DNA from: Lachnospiraceae bacterium UBA1201
GTDB lineage: Bacteria > Bacillota > Clostridia > Lachnospirales > Lachnospiraceae
Direction: 5' to 3'
Assembly (NCBI GenBank): GCA_002309675.1
Contig: DBXX01000097.1
Span: 1-28,115, forward strand
Length of the DNA: 28,115 bases
Part shown: piece by piece, positions 15,178 through 24,431 of the stretch
Layout: each line of letters opens with the position of its first letter
How positions within the stretch are numbered: the stretch's first letter is position 1
The notes under the pieces: generated by a model
Databases searched by the model: none
The model's input: the letters and a program-made list of their open reading frames with translations, nothing else
What the model was told of the DNA's origin: nothing
Program-made: the position numbers and the translations under genes

Positions 15178-15206
15178 ATTTTATCATATATCAGGGACAA
15201 TGTATA
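15178..15206 (-). promoter_or_regulatory. Extended -10 promoter of the radC-mre operon
   Basis: On the minus strand TGATAAAAT gives an extended -10 (TG one base before TAAAAT, plus 15178-15183; five of six match TATAAT). A 17-base spacer leads to -35 box TATACA (plus 15201-15206; four of six). The predicted start near 15171 leaves a leader of about 43 bases before the radC ATG. It lies in the 117-base gap between radC and the PLP enzyme, the only sizeable gap in the right half of the window. Confidence 0.72.
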
Positions 15207-15223
15207 GTGGCATTTATTGCCCC
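15194..15223. repeat. Imperfect inverted repeat over the radC promoter -35 region
   Basis: GGGACAAT (15194-15201) and ATTGCCCC (15216-15223) are inverted arms matching at 7 of 8 positions around a 14-base centre. The repeat surrounds the proposed -35 box, so it could be a protein-binding site. No T-tract follows on either side, so it is not a terminator. A chance origin is quite possible. Confidence 0.3.
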
Positions 15224-15245
15224 TCATATTTCGACAGATCGTGTA

Positions 15246-16550
15246 TCAGCCCTTATTCTTCTTATACTTCCGAACTTCTTCCAGTGCTTTTAAAGCACCA
15301 AACTTCGCATGCTCAAAGGTGAGACCTCCCTGAAAATATACCGTATAGGGCGGCTTCATCGGACCGTCTGCGGAGAGTTCGATGGAAGACCCGGAAACAA
15401 AAGCTCCTGCTGCCATGATCACCTGGGCATCGTAGCCAGGCATATCCCAAGGCTCAGGCGTAACATAACTGTCCACGGGAGCAGCTGCCTGAATACCGCG
15501 GCAAAAAGCGCATACCCCTTCGGGATCACGGAAGGTCACGGTCTGGATCAGGTCGTAACGATCTTCGGAAGAAGCGGGAAATACGGAAAATCCTTGATCT
15601 TCAAACAGTTTTGCGAGGAAGATCGCACCTTTTACCGCTCCGGCGGTAACCGTCGGAGAAAGGAAGAATCCCTGATAAAAGCTGCGGATCGTGCCGAGGT
15701 TCGGACCGACTTCCTTACCCAAGCCCGGACTGGTCATGCGGTTAGCGCACATTTCAATGTATTTCTTCTTACCGGCGATATATCCGCCGACCGGAGCCAG
15801 ACCGCCGCCGGGATTTTTAATGAGCGATCCGATGATGATATCCGCTCCTACGTCCGTCGGCTCCCGAAGCTCTGTGAATTCGCCATAACAATTATCGACC
15901 ATGATGATCGCCTGCGGATGTACCTTGCGGACGACCTTCACCATCTCTGCGATATCAGCAGTCGAGAAAGTCTTACGCGTCTCGTAGCCTTTGGAGCGCT
16001 GAAGATAAACGACTTTCGGCTGCTGTTTCACCGCTTCTTCGATCGCAGCCAGATCCAGCTCCCCGTCCGCGCTCAGATCAACTTGCTTGTAACTTACGCC
16101 GAAATCACGAAGCGAGCCGTCTGCCTTGCGGAAAATGCCGATCACATCATCCAGCGTGTCATAGGGCTTGCCAGCGACCGAAAGCAGGACATCCCCCGGC
16201 CGTAAAACGCCGAATAATGCCACTGTAAGCGCGTGTGTGCCCGAAATGAGCTGCGGACGCACAATTGCGTCCTCGGTGTGAAAAGTCGCCGCGTAGACGC
16301 TTTCCAGCTTATCACGGCCTCCGTCATTATAACCGTAACCGGTAGTCGGGAGCAGGTCGCTCTCTCCCACATGGTTCTCCTGCATCGCCGCAAGCACCTT
16401 CATCTGGTTGCATTCGGCGATACGGTCGATTCGCTCGAAACGCTCCTTTAAGGCTTCCATTGCCCGTTCCCCGCTCTCATAAACCTCGCGGGAAATGCCG
16501 AGTTTCTCATACATATTGATCAGATACTGCTTATCCGTTGAATTATCCAA
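15246..16550 (-). CDS. Methionine gamma-lyase-like PLP enzyme ('aluminium resistance' family)
   Basis: A 434-residue fold-type I PLP enzyme of the COG4100/YnbB group, related to cystathionine gamma-synthase and methionine gamma-lyase and often labelled aluminium resistance protein. Visible landmarks: TTGYGYNDGGRDKLESVYA (69-87), RPQLISGTHALTVALFGVLRPGD (98-120; HALTVA aligns with the cofactor-phosphate region), VDNCYGEF with Asp219 for the pyridine nitrogen, and GSLIKNPGGG with Lys245 as the probable Schiff-base lysine. The true substrate is not established for the family. The start is TTG at 16550 with AGGAG 7 bases upstream; no ATG of similar quality is nearby. It follows miaA by 10 bases and is the last gene of its run, before the gap carrying the radC promoter. 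No clear terminator follows. Confidence 0.88.
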   Translation of the reverse strand: MDNSTDKQYLINMYEKLGISREVYESGERAMEALKERFERIDRIAECNQMKVLAAMQENHVGESDLLPTTGYGYNDGGRDKLESVYAATFHTEDAIVRPQLISGTHALTVALFGVLRPGDVLLSVAGKPYDTLDDVIGIFRKADGSLRDFGVSYKQVDLSADGELDLAAIEEAVKQQPKVVYLQRSKGYETRKTFSTADIAEMVKVVRKVHPQAIIMVDNCYGEFTELREPTDVGADIIIGSLIKNPGGGLAPVGGYIAGKKKYIEMCANRMTSPGLGKEVGPNLGTIRSFYQGFFLSPTVTAGAVKGAIFLAKLFEDQGFSVFPASSEDRYDLIQTVTFRDPEGVCAFCRGIQAAAPVDSYVTPEPWDMPGYDAQVIMAAGAFVSGSSIELSADGPMKPPYTVYFQGGLTFEHAKFGALKALEEVRKYKKNKG

Positions 16551-16560
16551 AATACTTCTC

Positions 16561-17526
16561 CTACTCTATCACAAAGCGAACATAACCGTCGATCTGATCG
16601 AGCAGCCTATCGATCTCCGCTTCTTCCTCTTCTTTTGTCGCACAGACTTTTTTATCAAGCCAGATCACATCGCGCTCGCGGCGAAACCAGGTGAGCTGCC
16701 GCTTTGCGAAATGTCTGGTATCGCGTTTAATGCGGTAGATCGCCTCTTCTTCGGATATTTCACCATTCAGGTGATCCAGATACTCTTTATATCCCAAACC
16801 CTGCATAGAGACGAGCTCACGCGAATACCCCATATCACGAAGCCGTTCAACTTCGGCTTTTAAGCCGTTTTTCACCATCTGATCGACTCTTTTCTCGATC
16901 CTATCATACAGGACTGAACGGTCCATATTTAGGACGAAATAGCAAAAATCGTAGGGTGATTCTTTTGCACGTTGTTCTTCGTTGTGCTGCGATATGGGAC
17001 GGTTGTTCTGCTCATAAAACTCCAAAGCCCGTATCACGCGTTTTACATTGTTCGGGTGAATGATCCCTGCACTTTCGGGATCGACCTCACGGAGCCGTTC
17101 ATGCAAGGCTTCCGGTCCGATCTCTTCGGCCAATGCTTCGAGGCGGGTGCGCAGTTCATTGTCCGCATTCTCCTCAGTGAATTCGGCATCATACAAAAGC
17201 GCATGGATATAAAAGCCCGTGCCGCCGACTACGAGCGGGATCTTCCCACGGCTGTAGATCTCGTCGATGGCCTGTTTCGCCATCTGTACGAAGCGATACA
17301 CCGAGAACTCCTCCTCCGGCATCAGCACATCGATCAGATGGTGACGGATCCCCCGCATCTCGTCGGCCCCGATCTTCGCGGAACCGATATCCATATATTT
17401 ATATACTTGCATCGAATCCGCACTGATGATCTCACAGCCATACTGCTCGGCGACGCGCAGCGACAGCTCGGTCTTTCCGGCAGCAGTAGGCCCGGTCAGT
17501 ACGATCAAAGGTCTTTTATCCATCAT
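16561..17526 (-). CDS. miaA: tRNA dimethylallyltransferase MiaA
   Basis: A 321-residue enzyme transferring a dimethylallyl group to N6 of A37 in tRNAs that read codons beginning with U. The P-loop TGPTAAGKTELS (11-22) and the adjacent IISADSMQVYKYMDIGSAK block (34-51) bind the pyrophosphate donor and tRNA. VVGGTGFYIHALLYD and the C-terminal TRHFAKRQLTWFRRE tRNA-binding helix are conserved. Its product is the substrate for MiaB, encoded upstream in the same run. The first ATG overlaps the mutL stop (ATGA); a second ATG follows immediately, so the start is known to within one codon. Length is normal. Confidence 0.97.
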   Translation of the reverse strand: MMDKRPLIVLTGPTAAGKTELSLRVAEQYGCEIISADSMQVYKYMDIGSAKIGADEMRGIRHHLIDVLMPEEEFSVYRFVQMAKQAIDEIYSRGKIPLVVGGTGFYIHALLYDAEFTEENADNELRTRLEALAEEIGPEALHERLREVDPESAGIIHPNNVKRVIRALEFYEQNNRPISQHNEEQRAKESPYDFCYFVLNMDRSVLYDRIEKRVDQMVKNGLKAEVERLRDMGYSRELVSMQGLGYKEYLDHLNGEISEEEAIYRIKRDTRHFAKRQLTWFRRERDVIWLDKKVCATKEEEEAEIDRLLDQIDGYVRFVIE

Positions 17527-19598
17527 ATCTTTCGGGAAAATTTACGCTCCAGTTCGTATTTCGACATGGAGATCAGGGTCGGCCTTCCATGCGGGCACAT
17601 GTAAGGATTGTCCAGTTTCAGCAGGTCATCGACCAGTTTGTCGGCCTCGGCAAATGAGATCGCCATGTTGCCCTTTACGGCGGCTTTGCAGGCCATAGTC
17701 GCCAGTTTGGTAATAAACAGGGAAAATGCCATCTCCTTCGCACTTTCCTCTGTGCGAAGCGACGCATAATCCAGGAGTTCATCCAGAAGGGATATGAAAA
17801 GTTCCTGCTGGTCCAGGTTATAAAGGTTCGAAGGCACAGCACGGATCGCATAGGCGTCGGGACCGAAACCCTCGATCTCGTAACCAAACTCCTCGAAGTA
17901 TGACTGATACTGCTCCAGACACTGCTGCTGCCGATGTGTGATGTGCAGGACGATCGGAGGACTGATATACTGTGATTCCGCCTTTTTCTCCTTAAAGAAT
18001 TTGACATTCTTTTCGTAGAGCACCTTTTCGTGGGCAGCATGCTGGTCCATGATCAACAGTTTATCCTCAAACTGGATCAGCCAGTATGTATCAAAGATCA
18101 GGCCGATCAATTTATGCTTAGACTTAAGTTCCTTACGAAGCAGTTCATCATTAAATAAGGTGATCTGCTCTTCGTCCTTCGTCTCGACCGGCTTTGCTGT
18201 ATAAGGCGTTTTAGGTTCCGTTAAAACGTTCTGCACAACGGACGCTTTTACTTCCGGCTCGGGACTATTCGTTTTTTTCACCGGAATGTTTTCCGTGAAA
18301 TCAGGAAGATCATCTTCATCATCGCCGACCAGGAACGTATCCCCTCTAAGCAACGGCGACGCTTCTTTTGCAGTTGCCGGCTCTTCATGCTCCGGAGCCG
18401 CGCCCTCATAAGCGGCGATCGTCTTTTTGATATCGGCCACCGAAGGCTTCAGATCGGCAGTAACATACTCCGGACGTATACTCTGCGAATGCACGCGGTT
18501 CATGGTTTCCCTGGACTTCATGAAAGGCTCGGGAGCCGGCGCGGAAGGTTTTGCATTCTTTCCGGCTTCGTCTTCTTCATCTTCATCCGAGTCCAGAATT
18601 AGATTCTGCTGCTTCAGTCGGGCCGTGATCGCATCACGTACCAGACGGAACACCTCATCCTCGTTGCGGAAACGCAGTTCCATCTTCGCCGGATGAACAT
18701 TGACATCGATCAGTTCCGGAGAAACGACCAGATTTAGCGCTACGATCGGATACCGATGCTGCATAAGGAAACCGCGATATCCATCCTCGATCGCTGCCGC
18801 GATGATCTTACTCTTCACGTAACGACCGTTGATGAAATAATACTCCATTTCCCGGTTACCGCGGGAACGATGCGGTTTTGCGATAAAACCGGTCAGCTTC
18901 AGACGGTCTTCCAAGGTCGTTTCGGGAAGTTCCAAAAAGTCAGCAACTTCCGTACGACCGAAAACACTGTAACAGGCATCGGCCAGTTTCCCGCTGCCGT
19001 TCGTATATAGTTTATTCTGCCCGTTCACGATCAACTGGAACGAAATGTCCGGATGTGACAGGGCAATGCTTTCCATGATAGCCGAAATATATCCCGCTTC
19101 GGTCTGCGCAGATTTTAAAAACTTACGGCGTGCGGGTGTATTAAAGAAGATGTTTCGAACGAAAAAAGTCGTTCCGGCGGGTGCACCGACGTCGCGCATG
19201 GACTTCTCCTGTCCGCCCTCGATCGTATACATGGTGCCGGAGATCGCATCTGCAGTCTTCGTTACCAGTTCGACCTGACATACGGCAGCGATACTGGACA
19301 ATGCTTCACCGCGGAAACCCAGGGAAGATACAGTGAGCAGATCCAGTGCAGACCGGATCTTACTCGTCGTATGCGGAAGGAAGGCGATTCGTACATCGTC
19401 TTTATCGATGCCGCTGCCGTTATCGGTGATGCGGATCAATGACATTCCGCCGTCTTTTATCTCGACCGTCACGGAAGTCGCTTTTGCGTCGATTGCATTT
19501 TCCACGAGTTCCTTTACGATCGATGCGGGACGGTCGATCACTTCGCCTGCAGCGATCTGATTGATGGTTTCCTGCGAAAGTGCCTGTATTTTACCCAT
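17523..19598 (-). CDS. mutL: DNA mismatch repair protein MutL (endonuclease type)
   Basis: A 691-residue MutL. The N-terminal GHKL ATPase domain carries ENAIDAKA (33-40), DNGSGI (59-64) and GFRGEALSSI (94-103). A long acidic and proline-rich linker (about 335-490) leads to the C-terminal dimerisation/endonuclease domain. That domain has DQHAAHEKVLYE (518-529), ACKAAVKG (636-643) and CPHGRPT (668-674), the metal-binding set of nicking MutL proteins from bacteria that lack MutH. MutL couples mismatch recognition by MutS to strand nicking. The linker also contains QITLF (478-482), similar to a sliding-clamp binding pentapeptide. AGGAGG lies 6 bases before the ATG. mutS ends 10 bases upstream. 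Confidence 0.97.
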   Translation of the reverse strand: MGKIQALSQETINQIAAGEVIDRPASIVKELVENAIDAKATSVTVEIKDGGMSLIRITDNGSGIDKDDVRIAFLPHTTSKIRSALDLLTVSSLGFRGEALSSIAAVCQVELVTKTADAISGTMYTIEGGQEKSMRDVGAPAGTTFFVRNIFFNTPARRKFLKSAQTEAGYISAIMESIALSHPDISFQLIVNGQNKLYTNGSGKLADACYSVFGRTEVADFLELPETTLEDRLKLTGFIAKPHRSRGNREMEYYFINGRYVKSKIIAAAIEDGYRGFLMQHRYPIVALNLVVSPELIDVNVHPAKMELRFRNEDEVFRLVRDAITARLKQQNLILDSDEDEEDEAGKNAKPSAPAPEPFMKSRETMNRVHSQSIRPEYVTADLKPSVADIKKTIAAYEGAAPEHEEPATAKEASPLLRGDTFLVGDDEDDLPDFTENIPVKKTNSPEPEVKASVVQNVLTEPKTPYTAKPVETKDEEQITLFNDELLRKELKSKHKLIGLIFDTYWLIQFEDKLLIMDQHAAHEKVLYEKNVKFFKEKKAESQYISPPIVLHITHRQQQCLEQYQSYFEEFGYEIEGFGPDAYAIRAVPSNLYNLDQQELFISLLDELLDYASLRTEESAKEMAFSLFITKLATMACKAAVKGNMAISFAEADKLVDDLLKLDNPYMCPHGRPTLISMSKYELERKFSRKI

Positions 19599-19608
19599 GT
19601 TGCACCTC

Positions 19609-22269
19609 CTATATCCGGTTCTTCAGTTTATTCTGAAGATTACACAATGCATTGAATGCATCCCTCGGCGTCATATTGTCGATGTCCATCGAAAGGATAT
19701 CATCGATGATCTCGTCTTCTTTAACCGTGTCAAACAGCGTCAGCTGGTTGGAATCCACGTCGTCCTCTTTCGGGATACGTTTCTTCTCTTTCATACCGAG
19801 GCCAGCCTGCGCGATCTCTTTCGCGCGCACGGCGATATCATTGTCCGTAAGCTCTTCGACCAGCTGTTTAGCTCGGTGTATGACTGCGTCCGGAACGCCG
19901 GCAAGCTTCGCTACCTGGATACCGTAACTCTTATCCGCTCCGCCTTTGATGATTTTGCGCAGGAAGACGATGTCGTCGCCCTGTTCCTTCACGGCGATGC
20001 AATAGTTCGTCACACCGGCGAGTGCGCCTTCGAGCTCGGTCAATTCATGATAATGGGTCGCAAACAACGTTTTAGCACCCAGCTGTTTCGTATCGCTGAT
20101 GTACTCCACGACCGCCCATGCTATGCTCATGCCGTCATACGTCGAAGTTCCGCGCCCGATCTCATCGAGCACGATCAGGCTGTTTCGCGTCGCGTTTCTG
20201 AGGATGTTCGATACCTCGTTCATCTCGACCATAAACGTACTCTGGCCGCTCGCCAGATCATCACTCGCACCGACACGCGTGAAAATGCGGTCGCACAAGC
20301 CGATATCAGCCGACGAAGCCGGAACGAACGAACCGATCTGCGCCATCAGCGTGATCAGCGCCACTTGGCGCATATAGGTCGATTTTCCGGCCATATTCGG
20401 ACCGGTGATGATCGCGATACGATTGTTATGATTATCGAGGAGAACATCATTCTCCACGAACATTTTATCCGACATCATTTTTTCAACGACCGGATGGCGG
20501 CCGCCTTTGATGTCGATCAGGCCCTTTTCATTGATCTTCGGGCGAATGTAATTTGATTGTTGTGCCACCGTCGCCAGCGACGCGATAACGTCCGTAAGCG
20601 CGACTGCATGGGCTGTCTTCTGGATACGCTCGACCATCGATGCGATATGGTCGCGCACCTGACAGAACAGCTCGTATTCCAGTGAGATCAGTTTATCCTC
20701 CGCGCCGAGGATCGCATTTTCCAGTTCCTTCAGTTTCGGAGTGGTGAAACGCTCTCCGTTCGTCAGCGTCTGCTTGCGGATGAAATAATCCGGAACCATA
20801 TTCAGGTACGAGTTCGTGACCTCAAAAGAATAACCGAACACTTTATTGAATTTGATGCGCAGGTTCTTGATCCCGGTCGCCTCACGCTCTTTCGCTTCGA
20901 GCTCGGCCAGCCAGTCCTTACCCTCCGTTTTCGACAGACGTAAAGTGTCAACTTCCTCCGAGAAGCCTTCGCGGATAATACCTCCCTCGCGCACGGAGAT
21001 CGGCGGATCCTCGCAGATCGCGCGCTCGACCAGTTCCTTCAGATCCTGCAGATCATCGAAGTTATCGGCCATCTCTTTAAATAGAGCGCTCGACCGCTGC
21101 GAAAGCAGGTCATGGATGTAAGGCAATGTCGACAGCGACTGCAAAAATGCGAGCAGGTCGCGGGGATTTGCAGTCTTATAACTGATGCGACCGAGGAGTC
21201 GTTCCAGATCGTAGATCGGGTTTAAATACTCGCGAATCTCTTCGCGGTCAATGTAATTCAGCACCAGCTCTTCCACGGCATCCTGACGCTTGCGGATCAG
21301 TTCGGCAGAAAGCAGCGGTAGCTCGATATAACGGCGTAACAGGCGCGCGCCCATCGCCGTCTTCGTCTTATCCAGGACCCAAAGCAGCGTTCCTCTCTTC
21401 TGCTTATCCCGCAGTGTCTCGCAAAGCTCCAGATTCCGGCGTGTGGAAGTATCGAGAAGCATAAAGCCTCCCGTCGCGTACGGGCGAATATGTGTGATAT
21501 GCTCCATCTGGTTCTTCTGTGTTTCGTAAAGATACAAAAGAAGAACGCCGCTTGCGATCATTCCGCTGTCATACCCGGACAGTCCCAATGCATCCAGGGA
21601 AGCCACGTGAAAGTGTTCCAGCAGCGTAGACTTGCAACGGTGCTCTTCGTAATAGCCGACATCCAGGGCGCTGATCGCGACCTGCATACGGCCCTTCAAA
21701 GTCTCAAAGTCAAAATCAGCCATCAAAAACGGTTCGTTGCAGACGATCTCGGACGGGCTGAATTTGCAGATCTCGTCCATCAATTCATTTTCCGAACCGA
21801 TTTCGGTCATCGAAAAATCACCGGTCGAAACATCCGAAACAGCAACGCCGAAATTCCGATCTGTGTAGAAGATGGACATGATGTAGTTGTTTTTTGTCTC
21901 ATCCAGTGCCTGCGCACTGAGGATGGTTCCCGGCGTAACGACGCGGATGACCTCACGCGGCACCAGTCCCTTCGCGAGTTTCGGATCGATCATCTGCTCG
22001 GCGATCGCAACCTTATACCCCGCAGACACCAGTTTATTGATATAAGCTTCCGCCGCATGGAAGGGAACCCCGCACATAGGCGCACGTTCCTCCAGACCAC
22101 AGTCCCGTCCGGTCAATGTGATCTCCAGCACCTTTGACGCAGTCAGGGCATCATCAAAGAACATTTCGTAGAAATCACCGAGGCGATAAAACAAAATGCA
22201 GTCCTTGTATTTATTTTTGGTTTCGATATATTGCTCCATCATGGGAGATAATTTGGAAACCGGTGTCAT
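19609..22269 (-). CDS. mutS: DNA mismatch recognition ATPase MutS
   Basis: An 886-residue MutS. The mismatch-reading motif is in LFYRLGDFYEMFF with Phe33 and Glu35 (F-x-E). The C-terminal ABC-type ATPase has Walker A GPNMAGKST (623-631), Walker B DEIGRGTST and TLFATHYHEL. Near the C-terminus QLTLF (842-846) matches the beta sliding-clamp binding motif QL(S/T)LF of MutS proteins. MutS dimers find mispairs and recruit MutL, encoded next. GGAGG precedes the ATG by 6 bases. It lies between miaB and mutL, a usual Clostridia order, with gaps of 25 and 10 bases. All expected domains and a normal length are present. Confidence 0.98.
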   Translation of the reverse strand: MTPVSKLSPMMEQYIETKNKYKDCILFYRLGDFYEMFFDDALTASKVLEITLTGRDCGLEERAPMCGVPFHAAEAYINKLVSAGYKVAIAEQMIDPKLAKGLVPREVIRVVTPGTILSAQALDETKNNYIMSIFYTDRNFGVAVSDVSTGDFSMTEIGSENELMDEICKFSPSEIVCNEPFLMADFDFETLKGRMQVAISALDVGYYEEHRCKSTLLEHFHVASLDALGLSGYDSGMIASGVLLLYLYETQKNQMEHITHIRPYATGGFMLLDTSTRRNLELCETLRDKQKRGTLLWVLDKTKTAMGARLLRRYIELPLLSAELIRKRQDAVEELVLNYIDREEIREYLNPIYDLERLLGRISYKTANPRDLLAFLQSLSTLPYIHDLLSQRSSALFKEMADNFDDLQDLKELVERAICEDPPISVREGGIIREGFSEEVDTLRLSKTEGKDWLAELEAKEREATGIKNLRIKFNKVFGYSFEVTNSYLNMVPDYFIRKQTLTNGERFTTPKLKELENAILGAEDKLISLEYELFCQVRDHIASMVERIQKTAHAVALTDVIASLATVAQQSNYIRPKINEKGLIDIKGGRHPVVEKMMSDKMFVENDVLLDNHNNRIAIITGPNMAGKSTYMRQVALITLMAQIGSFVPASSADIGLCDRIFTRVGASDDLASGQSTFMVEMNEVSNILRNATRNSLIVLDEIGRGTSTYDGMSIAWAVVEYISDTKQLGAKTLFATHYHELTELEGALAGVTNYCIAVKEQGDDIVFLRKIIKGGADKSYGIQVAKLAGVPDAVIHRAKQLVEELTDNDIAVRAKEIAQAGLGMKEKKRIPKEDDVDSNQLTLFDTVKEDEIIDDILSMDIDNMTPRDAFNALCNLQNKLKNRI

Positions 22270-22294
22270 GAAATACCTCCAAATCTACCCGCGG

Positions 22295-23749
22295 TCAGGA
22301 AATAAGGGCTCCGAAATAATAGAACCCCTTTGACTCCGTGATCTTCACGGGAACGATGCGTCCGTAAAGCTCCTTACAGCCTTCAAAATGGACCATCGTG
22401 TTGTTGCTCATGCGGCCGGTGGCCATCATCTTACCGTCTTCCTCCGAAACGGATTCGACTAAGACGTCCACACATTTTCCGACATCCTTCTTACACTGCT
22501 CGGCAGCGATGCTCTGCACCCTCTCGAGCAGACGATCAAAACGCTTCTGCGCGACATCCTTCGGGACCTGGTCCTCAAACTTCGCCGCCGGCGTTCCGGT
22601 ACGCTTAGAATATAAAAATGTAAATGCACTCTCATAACGAATGCGTTCAACCACTTCCATGGTCTCTTCGAAATCCTCCTCGGTCTCGCCTGGGAAACCG
22701 ACGATGATATCGGTCGTCAAAGCGATATCGGGGATCTCGCGGCGGATCTTCTCCGCCAGTTCGATATAATGCTCCTTCGTGTATCTGCGGTTCATCCGCT
22801 TCAGCACTTCCGAACTTCCGGACTGTAGCGGCAGATGCAGATGGCGGCAGATCTTCTTCGAATTCTTCATGACCTCGATCAGTTCGTCCGAAAGATCCTT
22901 CGGATGGGAAGTCATAAAGCGGATCCGCTGAAGGCCCGGGATCTCCTCGACCTTCTGAAGCAACTCGGCAAATGTCATCGGAGTATCGAGGTTTTTTCCG
23001 TAGGAATTGACATTCTGCCCTAACAACATGACCTCAACAACACCGTCTTCGACTAGCCTGCGGATCTCATCCAGAATCTCCTCCGGCGCACGGGACTTCT
23101 CGCGTCCGCGCACGTAGGGAACGATACAATAGGTGCAAAAATTATTACAACCGTACATGATATTGACACCCGATTTAAACGGATATACACGCTTTGCGGG
23201 CAGATCTTCTACGATCATCGTCGTGTCTTCCCAGATATCGACGATCATCTCTTTGTTCATCATGCGGTTGAACAAAAGCTCCGGCAGTTTGAAATTGTTA
23301 TGCGTGCCGAAGATGATGTCTACAAACTTATAGCTCTTCCGTATCTTTTCGACCACGGTACTCTCCTGCATCATGCATCCGCACAGGGCAATGATCATGT
23401 CAGGATTCTGCTTCTTCTTGCTGCCCAGAACACCCAGGCGGCCGTATACCTTCTGGTTCGCGTTTTCACGAATCGTGCAGGTATTGTAGATCACGAAGTC
23501 AGCGTCCAGTTCCTGATCCGTTTCGACATATCCGCACTCCAAAAGGACTCCGAGAAGCTTCTCCGAGTCTTTTGCGTTCATCTGACATCCGACGCACAGG
23601 TGGTAAGCCGTCAGCGGACGTCCGAGTTTTTCCTCGCGCTGCTTTATGAGCTTGCGGATCTGCGCCATAAAGTAAAACTGGCGCTCCGGTTCATTCTCGG
23701 GAATCACAGGCAGGTTTTCATATGCGGTTAAATCTCTTTCATTTAACAT
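22295..23749 (-). CDS. miaB: tRNA ms2i6A37 methylthiotransferase MiaB
   Basis: A 484-residue radical-SAM methylthiotransferase that adds a methylthio group to C2 of i6A37 in tRNA. The N-terminal UPF0004 domain binds a 4Fe-4S cluster through Cys55 (VGCQMN), Cys91 (TCTIRENA) and Cys125 (CGCMMQE). The radical-SAM CxxxCxxC is GCNNFCTYCIVPYVRGREKS with Cys201, Cys205 and Cys208. The C-terminal TRAM domain (about 415-484) is an RNA-binding fold. NANQKVYGRLG and the VRGREKSR block fit MiaB rather than MtaB or RimO. An N-terminal extension of about 45 residues before YHLCVGCQ is typical of Clostridia MiaB. It works on the product of MiaA, encoded in the same run. GAGG lies 7 bases before the ATG. Confidence 0.97.
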   Translation of the reverse strand: MLNERDLTAYENLPVIPENEPERQFYFMAQIRKLIKQREEKLGRPLTAYHLCVGCQMNAKDSEKLLGVLLECGYVETDQELDADFVIYNTCTIRENANQKVYGRLGVLGSKKKQNPDMIIALCGCMMQESTVVEKIRKSYKFVDIIFGTHNNFKLPELLFNRMMNKEMIVDIWEDTTMIVEDLPAKRVYPFKSGVNIMYGCNNFCTYCIVPYVRGREKSRAPEEILDEIRRLVEDGVVEVMLLGQNVNSYGKNLDTPMTFAELLQKVEEIPGLQRIRFMTSHPKDLSDELIEVMKNSKKICRHLHLPLQSGSSEVLKRMNRRYTKEHYIELAEKIRREIPDIALTTDIIVGFPGETEEDFEETMEVVERIRYESAFTFLYSKRTGTPAAKFEDQVPKDVAQKRFDRLLERVQSIAAEQCKKDVGKCVDVLVESVSEEDGKMMATGRMSNNTMVHFEGCKELYGRIVPVKITESKGFYYFGALIS

Positions 23750-23761
23750 GAGAGGACCTCG

Positions 23762-24430
23762 TTACAGTGTTTTTAGTATATACATTTGGGCGCATTTCGC
23801 GTCATGCTCTTCCCTCGGAATTTCGGGAAAGATCTGGAAATCGTAGGCCATGGCCATGGTCAAAAAGTTCGCATCCTTTACATAGCGATCGTAATATCCG
23901 CCGCCATAGCCCAGGCGGTAGCCTTCTTCGGAAAAAGCGAGCCCGGGTACCAGCATCATTGCATTGTCATATGCCGGGCTGAAGATGTTCCGGTAATTCA
24001 AAGAACCGTTTATATATCCTGCAACGATCTCTTCAAATTCGGGACGTCCCAATACCAACGTCTCTCCCGGCACGATGCACGGTTCGGGAATATGGTACTT
24101 ACTGTCCACCAGAGTTGAAAGATCGGAAACCCCGACAAAAACCATCACTCCGTTTGGGAACGTTTTCGGTAAAAAGACCGGTATTCCTTTAATAAGCGCG
24201 ATATCGAGGACGCCGCGGGTCGGAACTTCCCTCCCGATATCGATATAGGATAACAACGCAGAAGGTCTTTTAATACCATCCGTATCGCTTCCGTCGGCAC
24301 TGTCACAGACTTTGCGAAACCAATCGAGAACCTTCAGCCGGTATTGGATATGATCCATGTCGGAGATCCCGCCGCGAAGCGTCTTCATCTGCTCGCGCAG
24401 GATCTTCTTTTCTTGGGTTACCGTGCCCAT
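23762..24430 (-). CDS. 5-formyltetrahydrofolate cyclo-ligase
   Basis: Converts 5-formyltetrahydrofolate to 5,10-methenyltetrahydrofolate using ATP. The start is placed at 24430 (MGTVTQEKKILREQM), one base after the DUF896 stop and with GGAG about 9 bases upstream. An open frame reaching 24487 would overlap the DUF896 gene by 56 bases and adds a non-conserved leader. The 222-residue protein shows the family pattern: N-terminal KKILREQMK helix, VPTRGVLDIALIKGIPVFLP, and the signature LGYGGGYYDRY (173-183) that binds nucleotide and folate. Several extra residues before position 70 make it slightly longer than the ~190-200 usual. Neighbours are miaB (12 bases on) and the DUF896 gene. Confidence 0.93.
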   Translation of the reverse strand: MGTVTQEKKILREQMKTLRGGISDMDHIQYRLKVLDWFRKVCDSADGSDTDGIKRPSALLSYIDIGREVPTRGVLDIALIKGIPVFLPKTFPNGVMVFVGVSDLSTLVDSKYHIPEPCIVPGETLVLGRPEFEEIVAGYINGSLNYRNIFSPAYDNAMMLVPGLAFSEEGYRLGYGGGYYDRYVKDANFLTMAMAYDFQIFPEIPREEHDAKCAQMYILKTL

Positions 24431-24431
24431 A

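Noticed and set aside
15129..15227. Longer radC start at 15227
   Set aside because: It would place the promoter inside the coding region and add 33 non-conserved residues. The ATG at 15128 has a ribosome site and gives the family length.
15309..16205. 298-codon open frame on the plus strand, antisense to the PLP enzyme gene
   Set aside because: Shadow of a conserved coding region; composition is atypical and there is no supporting start signal.
16972..17604. 210-codon open frame on the plus strand across miaA and mutL
   Set aside because: It crosses the boundary of two conserved minus-strand genes, has no motif, and is explained by codon bias on the real strand.
19561..20556. 331-codon open frame on the plus strand, antisense to mutS
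   Set aside because: It lies wholly opposite well-conserved MutS/MutL sequence, has no ribosome site or recognisable motif, and is Arg/His/Asp-rich as expected of a shadow frame.
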